Part shown: piece by piece, positions 15,609 through 24,178 of the stretch
Layout: each line of letters opens with the position of its first letter
How positions within the stretch are numbered: the first letter of the stretch is position 1
DNA from: Acidobacteriota bacterium
GTDB taxonomy: Bacteria > Acidobacteriota > Blastocatellia > Pyrinomonadales > Pyrinomonadaceae
Assembly (NCBI GenBank): GCA_018269075.1
Contig: JAFDVJ010000018.1
Span: 126,549 to 190,548, forward strand
Direction of reading: 5' to 3'
Length of the DNA stretch: 64,000 nt
Made by a program: the position numbers and the translations under genes
Notes under the pieces: generated by a model
The model's database searches: none
What the model saw: the letters and a program-made list of their open reading frames with translations, nothing else
Told to the model about the DNA's origin: nothing

Positions 15609-17543
15609 ATGAAAATTTACGGATGGGCGTTTGCCGTTCGCTCGGCAAACGCGAAACTAGAAGTGTATTCAAAATTGAAAAAATCCCTGCTGACCGGGCT
15701 TTCGCTGCTTTATCTGACGGCCGGACTGGCGGCATTCGCCGATTCGGCGCGGGCGGCGACCTTTACGGTCGTCAACACCAACGATTCCGGGGCCGGAAGC
15801 CTGCGGCAGGCGGTTCTCGACGCCAACGCGGCGGCCGGCGCCGATACGATCGAATTCGCTTTTTCGGGGCCGCAGACGATCGTTCTGACGAGCGGCGAGC
15901 TGGCGATTCCGGGCACCGTCACCGTCAACGGCAGCCCGCAGTTTCCGATCACGATTTCCGGCAACAACAACAGCCGGATTTTTAACGGAAATTCGTCGAA
16001 CTCGAACATCACGCTGAATTATCTGAACATCACCGGCGGCCGCGTCGCGCTCCCCTCGGGATCGAGCTTCGGCGGCGGCATCAGCAGCTTCGGCCCGCTC
16101 GTCGTCAACAACTGCGCGATTTACGGAAACACGGTTCTGAACGGTCCCGGCGGCGGCATTTATTTCAACGACACGCTGGTGATGACGCGGTCGACCGTCA
16201 GCGGCAACACGGCGTCGGCCGGCGGCGGCGGCATCACTTCCGAATTCAACACCTCGGTCGGCGACATCATCGATTCGACGGTCGCTTTCAACACCGCCGG
16301 CACGCTCGGCGGCGGCGTCCAGAACCAGACCGGGATTATGCGTGCCCGCAATTCGATCATCGCCTCGAATACCGGGACCGGCAGCCGGCCCGATTTCAGC
16401 GGCACGCTGACCTCGCAGGGCTACAACCTGATCGGAAATTCCACCGGCGCGAACATCATCGGGACGATTCTCGGCAATCAATTGAACGTCGATCCGCTCC
16501 TGTCGCCGCTCGCCCTGAACGGCGGCGCGACGATGAACCACGCGCTCCCGCGCAACAGCCCGGCGATCGATGCGGGCGATCCGAACCGCCTGCAGTTCGC
16601 CGATCAGCGCGACACCGTGCGCGGTTCCGACGGCAATTCCGACGGGACGCGCGGCGGCGATGTCGGGGCCTACGAAAAGCTTAAAACCGCGCTCGATTTC
16701 AACGGCGACGAATTATCGGACATCGCGGTTCTGCGAAACGGCTCGATCAATTCGCTGGCCGGCGAAACGCCGAACGGGATCTCGAATCCGGTTTACTGGT
16801 TTTTCCAGACTTCGCCGACGACCTACAACTTCTCGGCCTTCGGCTTTACCGACGACAAGCAGGTCCCGGCCGATTACGACGGCGACGGCAAAACCGACAT
16901 CGCCGTTTACCGGCCGTCCAACGGTACGTGGTATATTCTGGGCTCGCAGAACGGGATTTTCGGTTTTCGCTGGGGAATTTCGACCGACATTCCGGTGCCG
17001 GCCGATTACGACGGCGACGGCAAGGCGGACGTCGCCGTCTTTCGCGCCGGCGTCTGGTACATCCTGAAATCGCAGCAGGGCTACACCGGAACGGTTTCGC
17101 TCGGGCAGGCGGCCGACAAACCGGTGCCGGCCGATTACGACGGCGACGGCAAAGCGGACGTCGCCGTCTTTACGGGAACGAACTGGTCGATCATCAAAAG
17201 CGGATCAGGCCTGACCAACGACCTTTTCGGACTCTCCGGCGATATTCCCGTGGCCGCCGATTACGACGGCGACGGCAAGGCCAACCTGGCCGTCTTCCGG
17301 CCGTCGAACCGGACCTGGTATTATGCCCGAAATTCCGGGGTTCCCGCCCAGAATTTTGAATCGCTGGCGTTCGGTTTGTCAACCGACGCGCCCGCGCCGG
17401 CCGACTACGACGGCGACGGCAAGACCGATATCGCGGTCTTCCGCAACGGCGTCTGGTATCTCAACGAAACGCACCGCGGACTGCAAATCGCCTATTTCGG
17501 CGTCGTCGGCGACGTTCCGATCGCCAACCTGTACGCCCGCTGA
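15609..17543 (+). CDS. Secreted beta-helix protein with FG-GAP repeats
   Basis: 644 residues. Signal segment LLTGLSLLYLTAGLAAFADSARA, then ATFTVVNTNDSGAGSLRQAVLDANAAAGADTIEF, the CSLREA-like opening of many exoproteins. Residues about 90-330 form a right-handed parallel beta helix (repeated NITGGRV, NCAIYGNTV, RSTVSGNTA, DSTVAFNTA) closed by a choice-of-anchor-like LSPLALNGGATMNHALPRNSPAIDAGD. Six FG-GAP calcium-loop repeats (DYDGDGK) follow from about 360. The ribosome site GGAGGAAAT directly before ATG 15609 fixes the start, though it leaves an unusually long N-region before the hydrophobic core. Probably a surface or extracellular protein, related in its repeats to the preceding gene. Confidence 0.85.
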   Translation: MKIYGWAFAVRSANAKLEVYSKLKKSLLTGLSLLYLTAGLAAFADSARAATFTVVNTNDSGAGSLRQAVLDANAAAGADTIEFAFSGPQTIVLTSGELAIPGTVTVNGSPQFPITISGNNNSRIFNGNSSNSNITLNYLNITGGRVALPSGSSFGGGISSFGPLVVNNCAIYGNTVLNGPGGGIYFNDTLVMTRSTVSGNTASAGGGGITSEFNTSVGDIIDSTVAFNTAGTLGGGVQNQTGIMRARNSIIASNTGTGSRPDFSGTLTSQGYNLIGNSTGANIIGTILGNQLNVDPLLSPLALNGGATMNHALPRNSPAIDAGDPNRLQFADQRDTVRGSDGNSDGTRGGDVGAYEKLKTALDFNGDELSDIAVLRNGSINSLAGETPNGISNPVYWFFQTSPTTYNFSAFGFTDDKQVPADYDGDGKTDIAVYRPSNGTWYILGSQNGIFGFRWGISTDIPVPADYDGDGKADVAVFRAGVWYILKSQQGYTGTVSLGQAADKPVPADYDGDGKADVAVFTGTNWSIIKSGSGLTNDLFGLSGDIPVAADYDGDGKANLAVFRPSNRTWYYARNSGVPAQNFESLAFGLSTDAPAPADYDGDGKTDIAVFRNGVWYLNETHRGLQIAYFGVVGDVPIANLYAR

Positions 17544-17597
17544 CCCGAATCGGACGGGCTGACGCATCGATGGTTCGGGCCTTCCGGCCAACACCCG

Positions 17598-17640
17598 GGA
17601 GCCGGGGAAAATCCGCGGGAGTTCACGGTTTCCCGGCTCC
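17598..17640 (+). terminator. GC-rich hairpin, probable terminator
   Basis: GGAGCCGGGGAAA pairs with TTTCCCGGCTCC (one bulged G), 12 base pairs with a 19-base loop. It has no T-run, so termination strength is doubtful. Confidence 0.5.
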
Positions 17641-17710
17641 GTTATTCGGGGTTGCGGCCGGAGCGCCCGAACCATTGGATTTTACGGGCGAATTGCAGTA
17701 ATTTGTTGAT

Positions 17711-18943
17711 ATGAATATTATTGTTCGTTTCCTGCTGCTGGCGATTTTTTTGTTTCCCGTTCTTGCCCAGAAGCCCGTCAACGATCTGAAGCCGACCGTC
17801 ATTCTGATTTCGCTCGACGGTTTCCGCTACGACTACGTCGATAAATTCGACACGCCGGCGATGAAGGCGCTCGCGCGCGACGGCGTCCGCGCGAAATGGA
17901 TGATCCCGTCCTTTCCGACCAAGACGTTTCCCAATCACTACACGATCGCGACCGGGCTCTATCCGGCGCATCACGGCATCGTCGAAAACAACGTCTACGA
18001 TTTCGGCACCGTCTTTTCGATGTCCAAACGCGAGGAGGTCCAGAACCCGCGCTGGTGGCTCGGCGAACCCGTCTGGGTGACGGCCGAGAAGCAGGGCCAG
18101 ATCGCGGCCTCGTTCTTCTTTCCCGGTTCGGAAACGCCGATCGGCGGTCTGCGTCCGCATTTCTGGCGCACTTACAACGGCAGGGTTCCGCCCGAGATGC
18201 GCGTCGACAAGGTGCTCGGCTGGCTCGATCTGCCGGCCGACCGGCGGCCGACGATGATCACGCTTTATTTCAGCGACACCGACGACGCCGGTCACGAATT
18301 TTCGCCCGACGCCGAGGAAACCCGCTACGCCGCGCTCAACGCCGACCGCTATATCGAACGGCTGGTGAACGGCCTCAAAGCGCGCGGCATCGACGAAAAG
18401 GTCAACGTCATCATCGTCTCCGACCACGGGATGGCCGCCGTCGACCTGCGCAAAACGACCTTTCTCGACGATTATTTCGATTTCGAGCTGACCGAGCGGA
18501 TGCTCTGGACGAGCGAGATCGTCCAGATCTTTCCGAAGCCGGGCAAGGAAGACGAAATTTTTTCCAAGATCGGGAAACTCGACCACGCGACCTGCTGGAA
18601 GAAGGCCGATATTCCCGACCGGCTGCATTACAAGGACGGCCCGCGCGTCGCGCCGATCGTCTGTTCGTCCGAGGAAGGCTGGCAGACGACGAGCCATAAA
18701 CGCTACACCGATTACATCAGGGACATCGACGACCTGAGCCAGCCGCGCGGCGCGCACGGTTACGACAACCGCTACCAGTCGATGCAGGCGACCTTTATCG
18801 CCCACGGCCCGGCCTTCAAACGCGGCTACGTCGCCGAACCCTTTGAAAACATCCAGGTTTACAACATTATGTGCCGGGTTCTCGGCCTCACGCCCGCAAA
18901 AAATGATGGTCAGCTCGACCTCGTTCGTGATATGTTGAAATAG
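17711..18943 (+). CDS. Ectonucleotide pyrophosphatase/phosphodiesterase-like enzyme
   Basis: 410 residues, exported (MNIIVRFLLLAIFLFPVLAQ). The NPP fold motifs are clear: VILISLDGFRYDYVDK with metal Asp36, FPTKTFPNHYTIATGLYPAHHG with the nucleophile Thr72, YFSDTDDAGHEFSPDA with metal Asp/His, SDHGM with the second Asp-His pair, and GAHGYDN with the last His. NPP enzymes are two-zinc hydrolases of phosphodiester and pyrophosphate bonds in nucleotides or lipids. Substrate class is not decidable from this sequence. Periplasmic. An exported protein gene follows at 46 bases and could be co-transcribed. Confidence 0.9.
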   Translation: MNIIVRFLLLAIFLFPVLAQKPVNDLKPTVILISLDGFRYDYVDKFDTPAMKALARDGVRAKWMIPSFPTKTFPNHYTIATGLYPAHHGIVENNVYDFGTVFSMSKREEVQNPRWWLGEPVWVTAEKQGQIAASFFFPGSETPIGGLRPHFWRTYNGRVPPEMRVDKVLGWLDLPADRRPTMITLYFSDTDDAGHEFSPDAEETRYAALNADRYIERLVNGLKARGIDEKVNVIIVSDHGMAAVDLRKTTFLDDYFDFELTERMLWTSEIVQIFPKPGKEDEIFSKIGKLDHATCWKKADIPDRLHYKDGPRVAPIVCSSEEGWQTTSHKRYTDYIRDIDDLSQPRGAHGYDNRYQSMQATFIAHGPAFKRGYVAEPFENIQVYNIMCRVLGLTPAKNDGQLDLVRDMLK

Positions 18944-18989
18944 ACGCGGTCGGGTCTTCGGGCCCGATCCGGCATTTCCGAGCGACAGC

Positions 18990-19697
18990 ATGAGAGTATT
19001 TTTGATATTGATGACGATCGTCGCGGCCGCCGGCGCCGCCTTTGACGCCCGCGGCCAGATCACCGCTTCCGGCGACGGACGCGTGACCGGCACGGTCACC
19101 GGCAAAAACCTGCCGCCTAATCCCCAGGTCAGCGACATCACGTCGGTCGATTTCCGGAACCTGACCTATCCCAACCCGCTGGCGGTCGCCGGCGGCGCGG
19201 TGCTGACGCTGAAAAACGGCATCTCCAGCGGTGCGAAACCGAACCCGCTGATGACCTTCAAACTCCGGAAAACCTATTTCTTCGACCTCACGGGCGACGG
19301 CCGCGAGGAAGCCGTCACGCATATTCTGGCCGACAGCTGCGGCGAGGGCTGCGATTCGCACAGCCTTTTTTTCATCCATACGGTCGAAAACAAGGAACTC
19401 AAGCTGCTCTGGCAGTTCGCGACCGGCGCGGAGGCACTCGGCGGGCTCAAGTCGATCAATTTCGACGAGGACACGATCACCGTCGAAACCTTCGGCCGCT
19501 GCGCGATGAAAAACGCGCTCGTGACGGCCGAATACGACGGCAAAAAACCGAAACAGGTGATTCCGGTCAACTACACGCGGTTCGAGTTCCGGCGCGGCGA
19601 CTCGGGCTTTCTCCCCTTTTCTCAGGAAGTCCTGCCCTTTACCGAAAAAACGATCGCCGGCTACCGCGCCCAGATCAGTTTCGGGACTCAGAATTAA
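18990..19697 (+). CDS. Exported protein of unknown function
   Basis: 235 residues with signal peptide MRVFLILMTIVAAAGAAFDARGQ. It contains a single FG-GAP-like loop (YFFDLTGDGREEAVTHI) and two close cysteine motifs (DSCGEGC) near residue 117. The layout, one loop of DLTGDG type in a mixed alpha/beta protein, resembles hypothetical exported proteins of acidobacteria. No enzyme motif. Close spacing to the upstream phosphodiesterase suggests one transcript. Confidence 0.6.
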   Translation: MRVFLILMTIVAAAGAAFDARGQITASGDGRVTGTVTGKNLPPNPQVSDITSVDFRNLTYPNPLAVAGGAVLTLKNGISSGAKPNPLMTFKLRKTYFFDLTGDGREEAVTHILADSCGEGCDSHSLFFIHTVENKELKLLWQFATGAEALGGLKSINFDEDTITVETFGRCAMKNALVTAEYDGKKPKQVIPVNYTRFEFRRGDSGFLPFSQEVLPFTEKTIAGYRAQISFGTQN

Positions 19698-19724
19698 GCT
19701 GACAGACCGCGCCGGCCGCGCCGC

Positions 19725-20615
19725 TTATTCGGCGTTGATCGTCAGGACGGCGATCTCCGGCGGCATCATAAAGCGGATCGGGAGGATGCTCGTCCCGACG
19801 CCGCTCGTGATGAAGATGTCCATATCGTGCTCGCGAACGTGGCCGTAGGAATATTTCTGGCCGTAGCTTGACGGGACGATCGGCGTGCCGATCAGCGGGA
19901 ACCAGACCTGGCCGCCGTGCGTGTGGCCGGCGATCATCAGTTTGAAGTCGCTGCCGAGCGTTTTGTGATAGGCGAGCACTTCGAGGATGTCGGGGCTGTG
20001 CTCGAGGACGATGAAATCGCCCGCCGGTTCGTTTTCGGCGACCACTTTGCGGATGTCGGAGTCGAAGGTGAACCACGAATTGAGCTTGAGATGGTCCTTG
20101 AGGCCGAGGAGCCGGAATTTGACGCCGTCTTTTTCGATGACTTTGATCTGATTTTCGAGAACGATGATCCCGGCCCGCTGGAGCTCGGGCCGTACGAGAT
20201 CGTCGCCCCAGCCGCCGTCGTGATTGCCGAGCACCGCGTAGACGCCGTATTTCGCCCGAAATCCCCTGAGGTTATCGGCGATCGTCGGCATCGCCATCTT
20301 GAGCTGCGTGCGGTCGAATGTCGCCTTCGAGACGTAATCGCCGAGCAGCACGATCAGATCGGGATCCTGCGCGTTGGCCGCCGCCACGAGCTGGCGGATC
20401 TTCTCTTCGGTAACGCCGCGCGAACCGCCGTGGATGTCGCTGATCGCGACGATCTTGAGACCGTTGAGCCGCGGATTCCAATTTTTGACCCGGACTTCCT
20501 GCTGATTGACGACGAGCGTGAAGGGCTCGATAAAATAGGCATAGGAAAGACAGATCACCCCGACGATAAAAACCGGGATCGACCCGTATTTAACAAATTT
20601 CCAAAGTCTGCTCAT
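19725..20615 (-). CDS. Membrane-anchored metallophosphoesterase, YaeI-like
   Basis: 296 residues. An N-terminal anchor ([20 protein letters not shown]) is followed by the calcineurin-type signature: ISDIHGG (DxH), LLGDYVSK (GDxV; usually GDxxD), [11 protein letters not shown] (GNHD), and GHTHGGQVW (GHxHGGQ). The GHTHGGQ ending is typical of YaeI/YkuE enzymes that act on phosphodiesters or UDP-diacylglucosamine-like lipids. ATG 20615 is chosen because it opens just before the membrane helix and has GGAAG 6 bases upstream; an upstream in-frame start would add about 21 residues. Confidence 0.85.
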   Translation of the reverse strand: MSRLWKFVKYGSIPVFIVGVICLSYAYFIEPFTLVVNQQEVRVKNWNPRLNGLKIVAISDIHGGSRGVTEEKIRQLVAAANAQDPDLIVLLGDYVSKATFDRTQLKMAMPTIADNLRGFRAKYGVYAVLGNHDGGWGDDLVRPELQRAGIIVLENQIKVIEKDGVKFRLLGLKDHLKLNSWFTFDSDIRKVVAENEPAGDFIVLEHSPDILEVLAYHKTLGSDFKLMIAGHTHGGQVWFPLIGTPIVPSSYGQKYSYGHVREHDMDIFITSGVGTSILPIRFMMPPEIAVLTINAE

Positions 20616-20727
20616 CGATACTTCCGTCCCTCTCAGTTCATTCCCCATCCAGAAACCGACCCGACCGCCCGATTTCATTCACTTCGCCCAAACGCCCCGC
20701 GTTCTCCCCAGGCCCTTCACAACGAAC

Positions 20728-20760
20728 AATCCGAAATCCGCAATCCGAAATCCGAAATCG
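20728..20760. repeat. Heptamer repeat, unit AATCCGA
   Basis: Four tandem 7-base units (AATCCGA with one variant AATCCGC) between the UbiD gene and the phosphoesterase gene. Same unit as 2511-2544. Confidence 0.7.
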
Positions 20761-20779
20761 CCCCCCTTCTGCTCCCGCC

Positions 20780-22537
20780 CTATTTCAATCCGAAATATTC
20801 CTTCCAACGGCTGTCGACCAGCCGGACGACGTCGGGGCGCGGTTCGACCGTCTTCGGATACCAGCTCTTCATCCGCGCGTCGATCAGGATCGGCGCGGTG
20901 TAGGCGATGTGGTTATGGACGACCTTCGCGCCCCGCGCGTAGATGTCGGTCGAGGGATTGAAACGCGTCCACGTCGCCCACAGAAACTGCTCGGTCGACA
21001 CGGCGTACTCGATCGAATCGTGAAGCACGACGACCTCGAAATCGTTGAAGTTGTTGTCCTTCGAGATCCGCTCGGCGAGCGATTTGTCCTTCTCGTACTC
21101 GGTTCCCTCAAGCACCAGACAGCCGCCGCAGAAGACTTTCGCCGCCTTGACGCCGACCGGCAGCGCGCCGTGAAACTCGCGCGCGAGCTCGCGCTTCTTT
21201 TCGCCGACGCCGACGAGCATCGCCTTCGACCCGTGGTTGATCTTTCCCGACGCATAATCGAGCGTGTCGAACGAAGTCCGGTCGAAGACGAAAAAGTCGC
21301 TCTCCCATTCGACGCGTTCGAGAATATATTCGAACAAAGTCTTGAAATCACGCAGGTTCTGCGCCTTATCGGTGAGCAGCAGGAATTTCGTCAGACTGAG
21401 CTGGCCCTCGCCGAGAATTCGAAAGCCCGCGCCGAGCGCCTCGCGCGCGTAACGTTCGCGGACGACGGCCGCGGCGAGCGAGTGAAAGCCGGTCTCGCCG
21501 TAGCTCCAGAGATCGCGGACGGCCGGCATCACGAGCGGAAAGAGCGGCGACAGCAGTTCCTGCAGATAGTCGCCGATAAAGAAATCCTCCTGCCGCGGCT
21601 TGCCGACGACGGTCGCCGGATAGATCGCGTCCTTCCGGTGAAAGACCGCTTCGGCCTCGAAGACCGGGTAATCGTGGACGAGCGAGTAATACCCGTAATG
21701 GTCGCCGAACGGGCCTTCAGGCCGCCTCATCTTTGGCGCGACGCGGCCGCAGATCGCGAACTCGGCCTCGGCGATCAGCCGGTGATGATGGCCGAGCGGG
21801 TTGGCGATCGTTTCGATCTTGCCGTCGGCGAGCACCGACGCGAGCACCAATTCCGGCACGTCTTCGGGGAGCGGCGCGATCGCCGCGAGGATCATCGCCG
21901 GCGGGCCGCCGAGAAAGATCGTCACCGGCAGGCTCTCGCCGCGCTGTTCGGCCTCGTAATAATGAAAGCCGCCGCCCTTGCCGATCTGCCAGTGAATCCC
22001 GGTCGTCGTTTGGTCGTAGCGCTGGATGCGGTACATCCCGAGATTATGCTTGCCCGACGTCGGGCTTTCCGTGTAGACGAGCGGGAGCGTCACGAAATGG
22101 CCGCCGTCCTCGTGCCAGAGCTGCAGGAGCGGCAGCTCTTCGAGATTCGCCGGCCGGTCGCAGACCTCGGCGACCGGGCCGCGCCGGACCTTTTTCGTGC
22201 CGAGCTTTAACGCCGAAAAGGCGAGGTCGCGGTAATTCCAGAGCTCTTTGGGTTTCGGCGGCAGCAGCACTTCGACCGCTTCGACCGCTTTTTTGACGAG
22301 CTCCTGCGGTTTTTTGCCGAACGCGAGGTCGATCCGTTTGGCGGTCCCGAAAAGATTCGTGACGACCGGGTATTTCGAGCCCTTGACCCGTTTGAAAAGC
22401 AAGGCTTTTCCCTGTTCGTCGATGACGCGCCGGTGGATCTCGGCGATCTCCAGATAAGGATCTACTTCGGCCTCGATCTCGACCAGATCGTGCTCGCGCC
22501 TGAGCAGTTCGATAAACGAGCGTAAGTTTCTGTGCAT
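20780..22537 (-). CDS. ubiD: UbiD-family prenylated-FMN decarboxylase
   Basis: 585 residues. UbiD enzymes remove a carboxylate from an aromatic or unsaturated acid using prenylated FMN. Visible: N-terminal FIELLRREHDLVEIEAEVDPYLEIAEIHRRVIDEQGKALLF, the cofactor segment HNLGMYRIQRYDQTTTGIHW, GGPPAMILAAIAPLPE, and RRPEGPFGDHYGYYS with the essential Glu-rich loop. At nearly 600 residues it is closer to the menaquinone-type decarboxylases than to short UbiD (~490). No UbiX flavin prenyltransferase is nearby. Start at ATG 22537 opens the usual LRSFIELL motif. Acidobacteria often make menaquinone, so this is the likely pathway (inference). Confidence 0.9.
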   Translation of the reverse strand: MHRNLRSFIELLRREHDLVEIEAEVDPYLEIAEIHRRVIDEQGKALLFKRVKGSKYPVVTNLFGTAKRIDLAFGKKPQELVKKAVEAVEVLLPPKPKELWNYRDLAFSALKLGTKKVRRGPVAEVCDRPANLEELPLLQLWHEDGGHFVTLPLVYTESPTSGKHNLGMYRIQRYDQTTTGIHWQIGKGGGFHYYEAEQRGESLPVTIFLGGPPAMILAAIAPLPEDVPELVLASVLADGKIETIANPLGHHHRLIAEAEFAICGRVAPKMRRPEGPFGDHYGYYSLVHDYPVFEAEAVFHRKDAIYPATVVGKPRQEDFFIGDYLQELLSPLFPLVMPAVRDLWSYGETGFHSLAAAVVRERYAREALGAGFRILGEGQLSLTKFLLLTDKAQNLRDFKTLFEYILERVEWESDFFVFDRTSFDTLDYASGKINHGSKAMLVGVGEKKRELAREFHGALPVGVKAAKVFCGGCLVLEGTEYEKDKSLAERISKDNNFNDFEVVVLHDSIEYAVSTEQFLWATWTRFNPSTDIYARGAKVVHNHIAYTAPILIDARMKSWYPKTVEPRPDVVRLVDSRWKEYFGLK

Positions 22538-22598
22538 AAGTCGTTTCGTAAACTTCTATTCAAGCAAAGCGGCGGCCAAGTTACAAGTAGAAACGACC

Positions 22599-22630
22599 GG
22601 ATGTCGGAAGCCGGATGTCGGATGTCGGAG
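22599..22630. repeat. Heptamer repeat, unit GGATGTC
   Basis: Four 7-base units (GGATGTC, with one variant GGAAGCC) directly before the large hairpin at 22651-22736. Confidence 0.6.
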
Positions 22631-22650
22631 TTTTGAGGGGAGCGATGTTC

Positions 22651-22736
22651 TGAGTTCCGCCTTCAGGCGGCCCCGCGCCGCGCCCTGAAAAACGATTGAG
22701 GGCGCGGGAAAAAGGGCCGCCTGAAGGCGGAACTCA
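22651..22736. repeat. Nested perfect hairpin element
   Basis: Left arm TGAGTTCCGCCTTCAGGCGG continues to 22673 and is an exact inverted copy of 22714-22736: 23 paired bases. Inside it GCGCCCT (22680-22686) pairs with AGGGCGC (22699-22705). Each outer arm also contains its own small palindrome (CCGCCTTCAGGCGG). It lies between the ubiD start and the M16 gene end. It may be a dispersed REP/MITE-like element doubling as terminator. Confidence 0.7.
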
Positions 22737-22741
22737 AAACT

Positions 22742-24178
22742 TTATTTCCAGTCGGCGGCTTTGACGACCTCGATCTTCATATTCGGAAAGCGTTTCGCGA
22801 GATCGTCCTTGAAGATTTTATAGTCGCCGACGATGATCATATCGCCGCCCTTGAGATAATCGCCCGCGAACTTTTTGATCTGCGTGGCCGTGACGGCGTT
22901 GACGCCGGGGATAAAATCGTTGAGCTCGGTCGTCGACAGTCCGAACGTGTAAAGCTCGGCGACGCGGTCGGCGATGCCGGCGGTCGTTTCGAGATCGCGG
23001 CCGAAATCGCCGTTGAGCACCAGTTTGCGCGGGCCGAGCTCGTCCGCTTTGACGTCGTCTTTGATCAGCCGTTTGATTTCCTCCTCGACCAATTGCGCGA
23101 CCTCGGCGGCCGATTCGTTCTTGGTCTGCGTCCGGGTGGAAAAGTTCGACTGCGCCGAATGCCAGAGGAAAACGCTGCCGGCGCCGTAAGAGAGGCCGCG
23201 TTTGATCCGGATTTCCTGGTTGAGCCGCGACGAATAGCCGCCGCCGAGGACGGAATTGAGCACGCTCGCCGGGAAATAAACCGTTTTGTCCCGGCGGTAG
23301 AGCGCTTCGAGCCGCCGCACGTAGTTGACCGACGCCTGACCCGAATCGGGCAGATCGACGACCAGCAGCCGGTTGATGATCTTCGAGCCGTCGGCCGGCT
23401 GCGGGACATAAGTTGAGTCACCGACCATACTCGACAGTGTCTTGTTCCAGCGCCCGAAATACTTTTGGGCCAGCGTTCCCGCCCGCGCGGGCGTGACGTC
23501 GCCGCTGAAGATCAGGGTCGAAAACATCGGGTAGTAGTTCTTCTTGTGAAAATCGACGACGTCCGCCCTCGTCAGGCCCTTCAGGCTGTCGGGCGTGCCG
23601 CCGGCCGGATGCTCGCCGAGGCTGTAGGTCGATGCGACGTAGTTCGCCAGAAATCCGGGCTGTTTGAGATTGTAGGTCAGACCGTCGAGCGTCTGCGATT
23701 TAAGGAGATCGAGCTCGTCCTGTTTGAACGATGGATTCAGAACGACGTCCGCGAGGATCGCCATCGCGGCGTCGAGCTTGTCGCTCATCACGGTGATCGT
23801 GACGAACGAATTGTTCCAGCCGGCGGCGGCGTTGATCGACCCGCCGAGAAACTCCATCGCCTCGGCGATCTGGCTCGCCGATTTCGTCTTCGTGCCCTTG
23901 GTCAGCATCGAGGCGGTCAGGTTGGCAAGCCCCGCCTTTTCCTTTGCTTCCACATTCGCGCCGTCGTTCAACAGAAACTGCACCGTCACGAGCGGGACGT
24001 TTTTGCGTTCGACGGTCGCGACCCGCAAACCGGTCGGCAGCCTCTTCTCGACGATCAACGGGATCTTCGTCTCGCGCGGCGCGGCCGGCGCGGGCGGTTT
24101 TTCGGTCTGCGCGAAAACGGCCCCGAACGACAGGCTCAACAGGCCGAGCAGCATCATAATTCTCTCAACTTTTATCAT
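22742..24178 (-). CDS. M16 peptidase homologue, non-catalytic partner
   Basis: 478 residues, exported (MLLGLLSLSFGAVFAQ). The M16 fold is intact, but where the catalytic HxxEH should be (about residues 85-89, KAGLANLTASMLTKGT) there is LANLT, so the zinc ligands and the Glu are missing. The C-terminal R/Y-type motif (GGGYSSRLNQEIRIKRGLSYGAGS) is kept. This is the usual inactive beta-type partner of a two-subunit M16 enzyme. It starts directly after the stop of the active partner (24179), so the two are co-expressed and probably form a heterodimer in the periplasm. Confidence 0.87.
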   Translation of the reverse strand: MIKVERIMMLLGLLSLSFGAVFAQTEKPPAPAAPRETKIPLIVEKRLPTGLRVATVERKNVPLVTVQFLLNDGANVEAKEKAGLANLTASMLTKGTKTKSASQIAEAMEFLGGSINAAAGWNNSFVTITVMSDKLDAAMAILADVVLNPSFKQDELDLLKSQTLDGLTYNLKQPGFLANYVASTYSLGEHPAGGTPDSLKGLTRADVVDFHKKNYYPMFSTLIFSGDVTPARAGTLAQKYFGRWNKTLSSMVGDSTYVPQPADGSKIINRLLVVDLPDSGQASVNYVRRLEALYRRDKTVYFPASVLNSVLGGGYSSRLNQEIRIKRGLSYGAGSVFLWHSAQSNFSTRTQTKNESAAEVAQLVEEEIKRLIKDDVKADELGPRKLVLNGDFGRDLETTAGIADRVAELYTFGLSTTELNDFIPGVNAVTATQIKKFAGDYLKGGDMIIVGDYKIFKDDLAKRFPNMKIEVVKAADWK

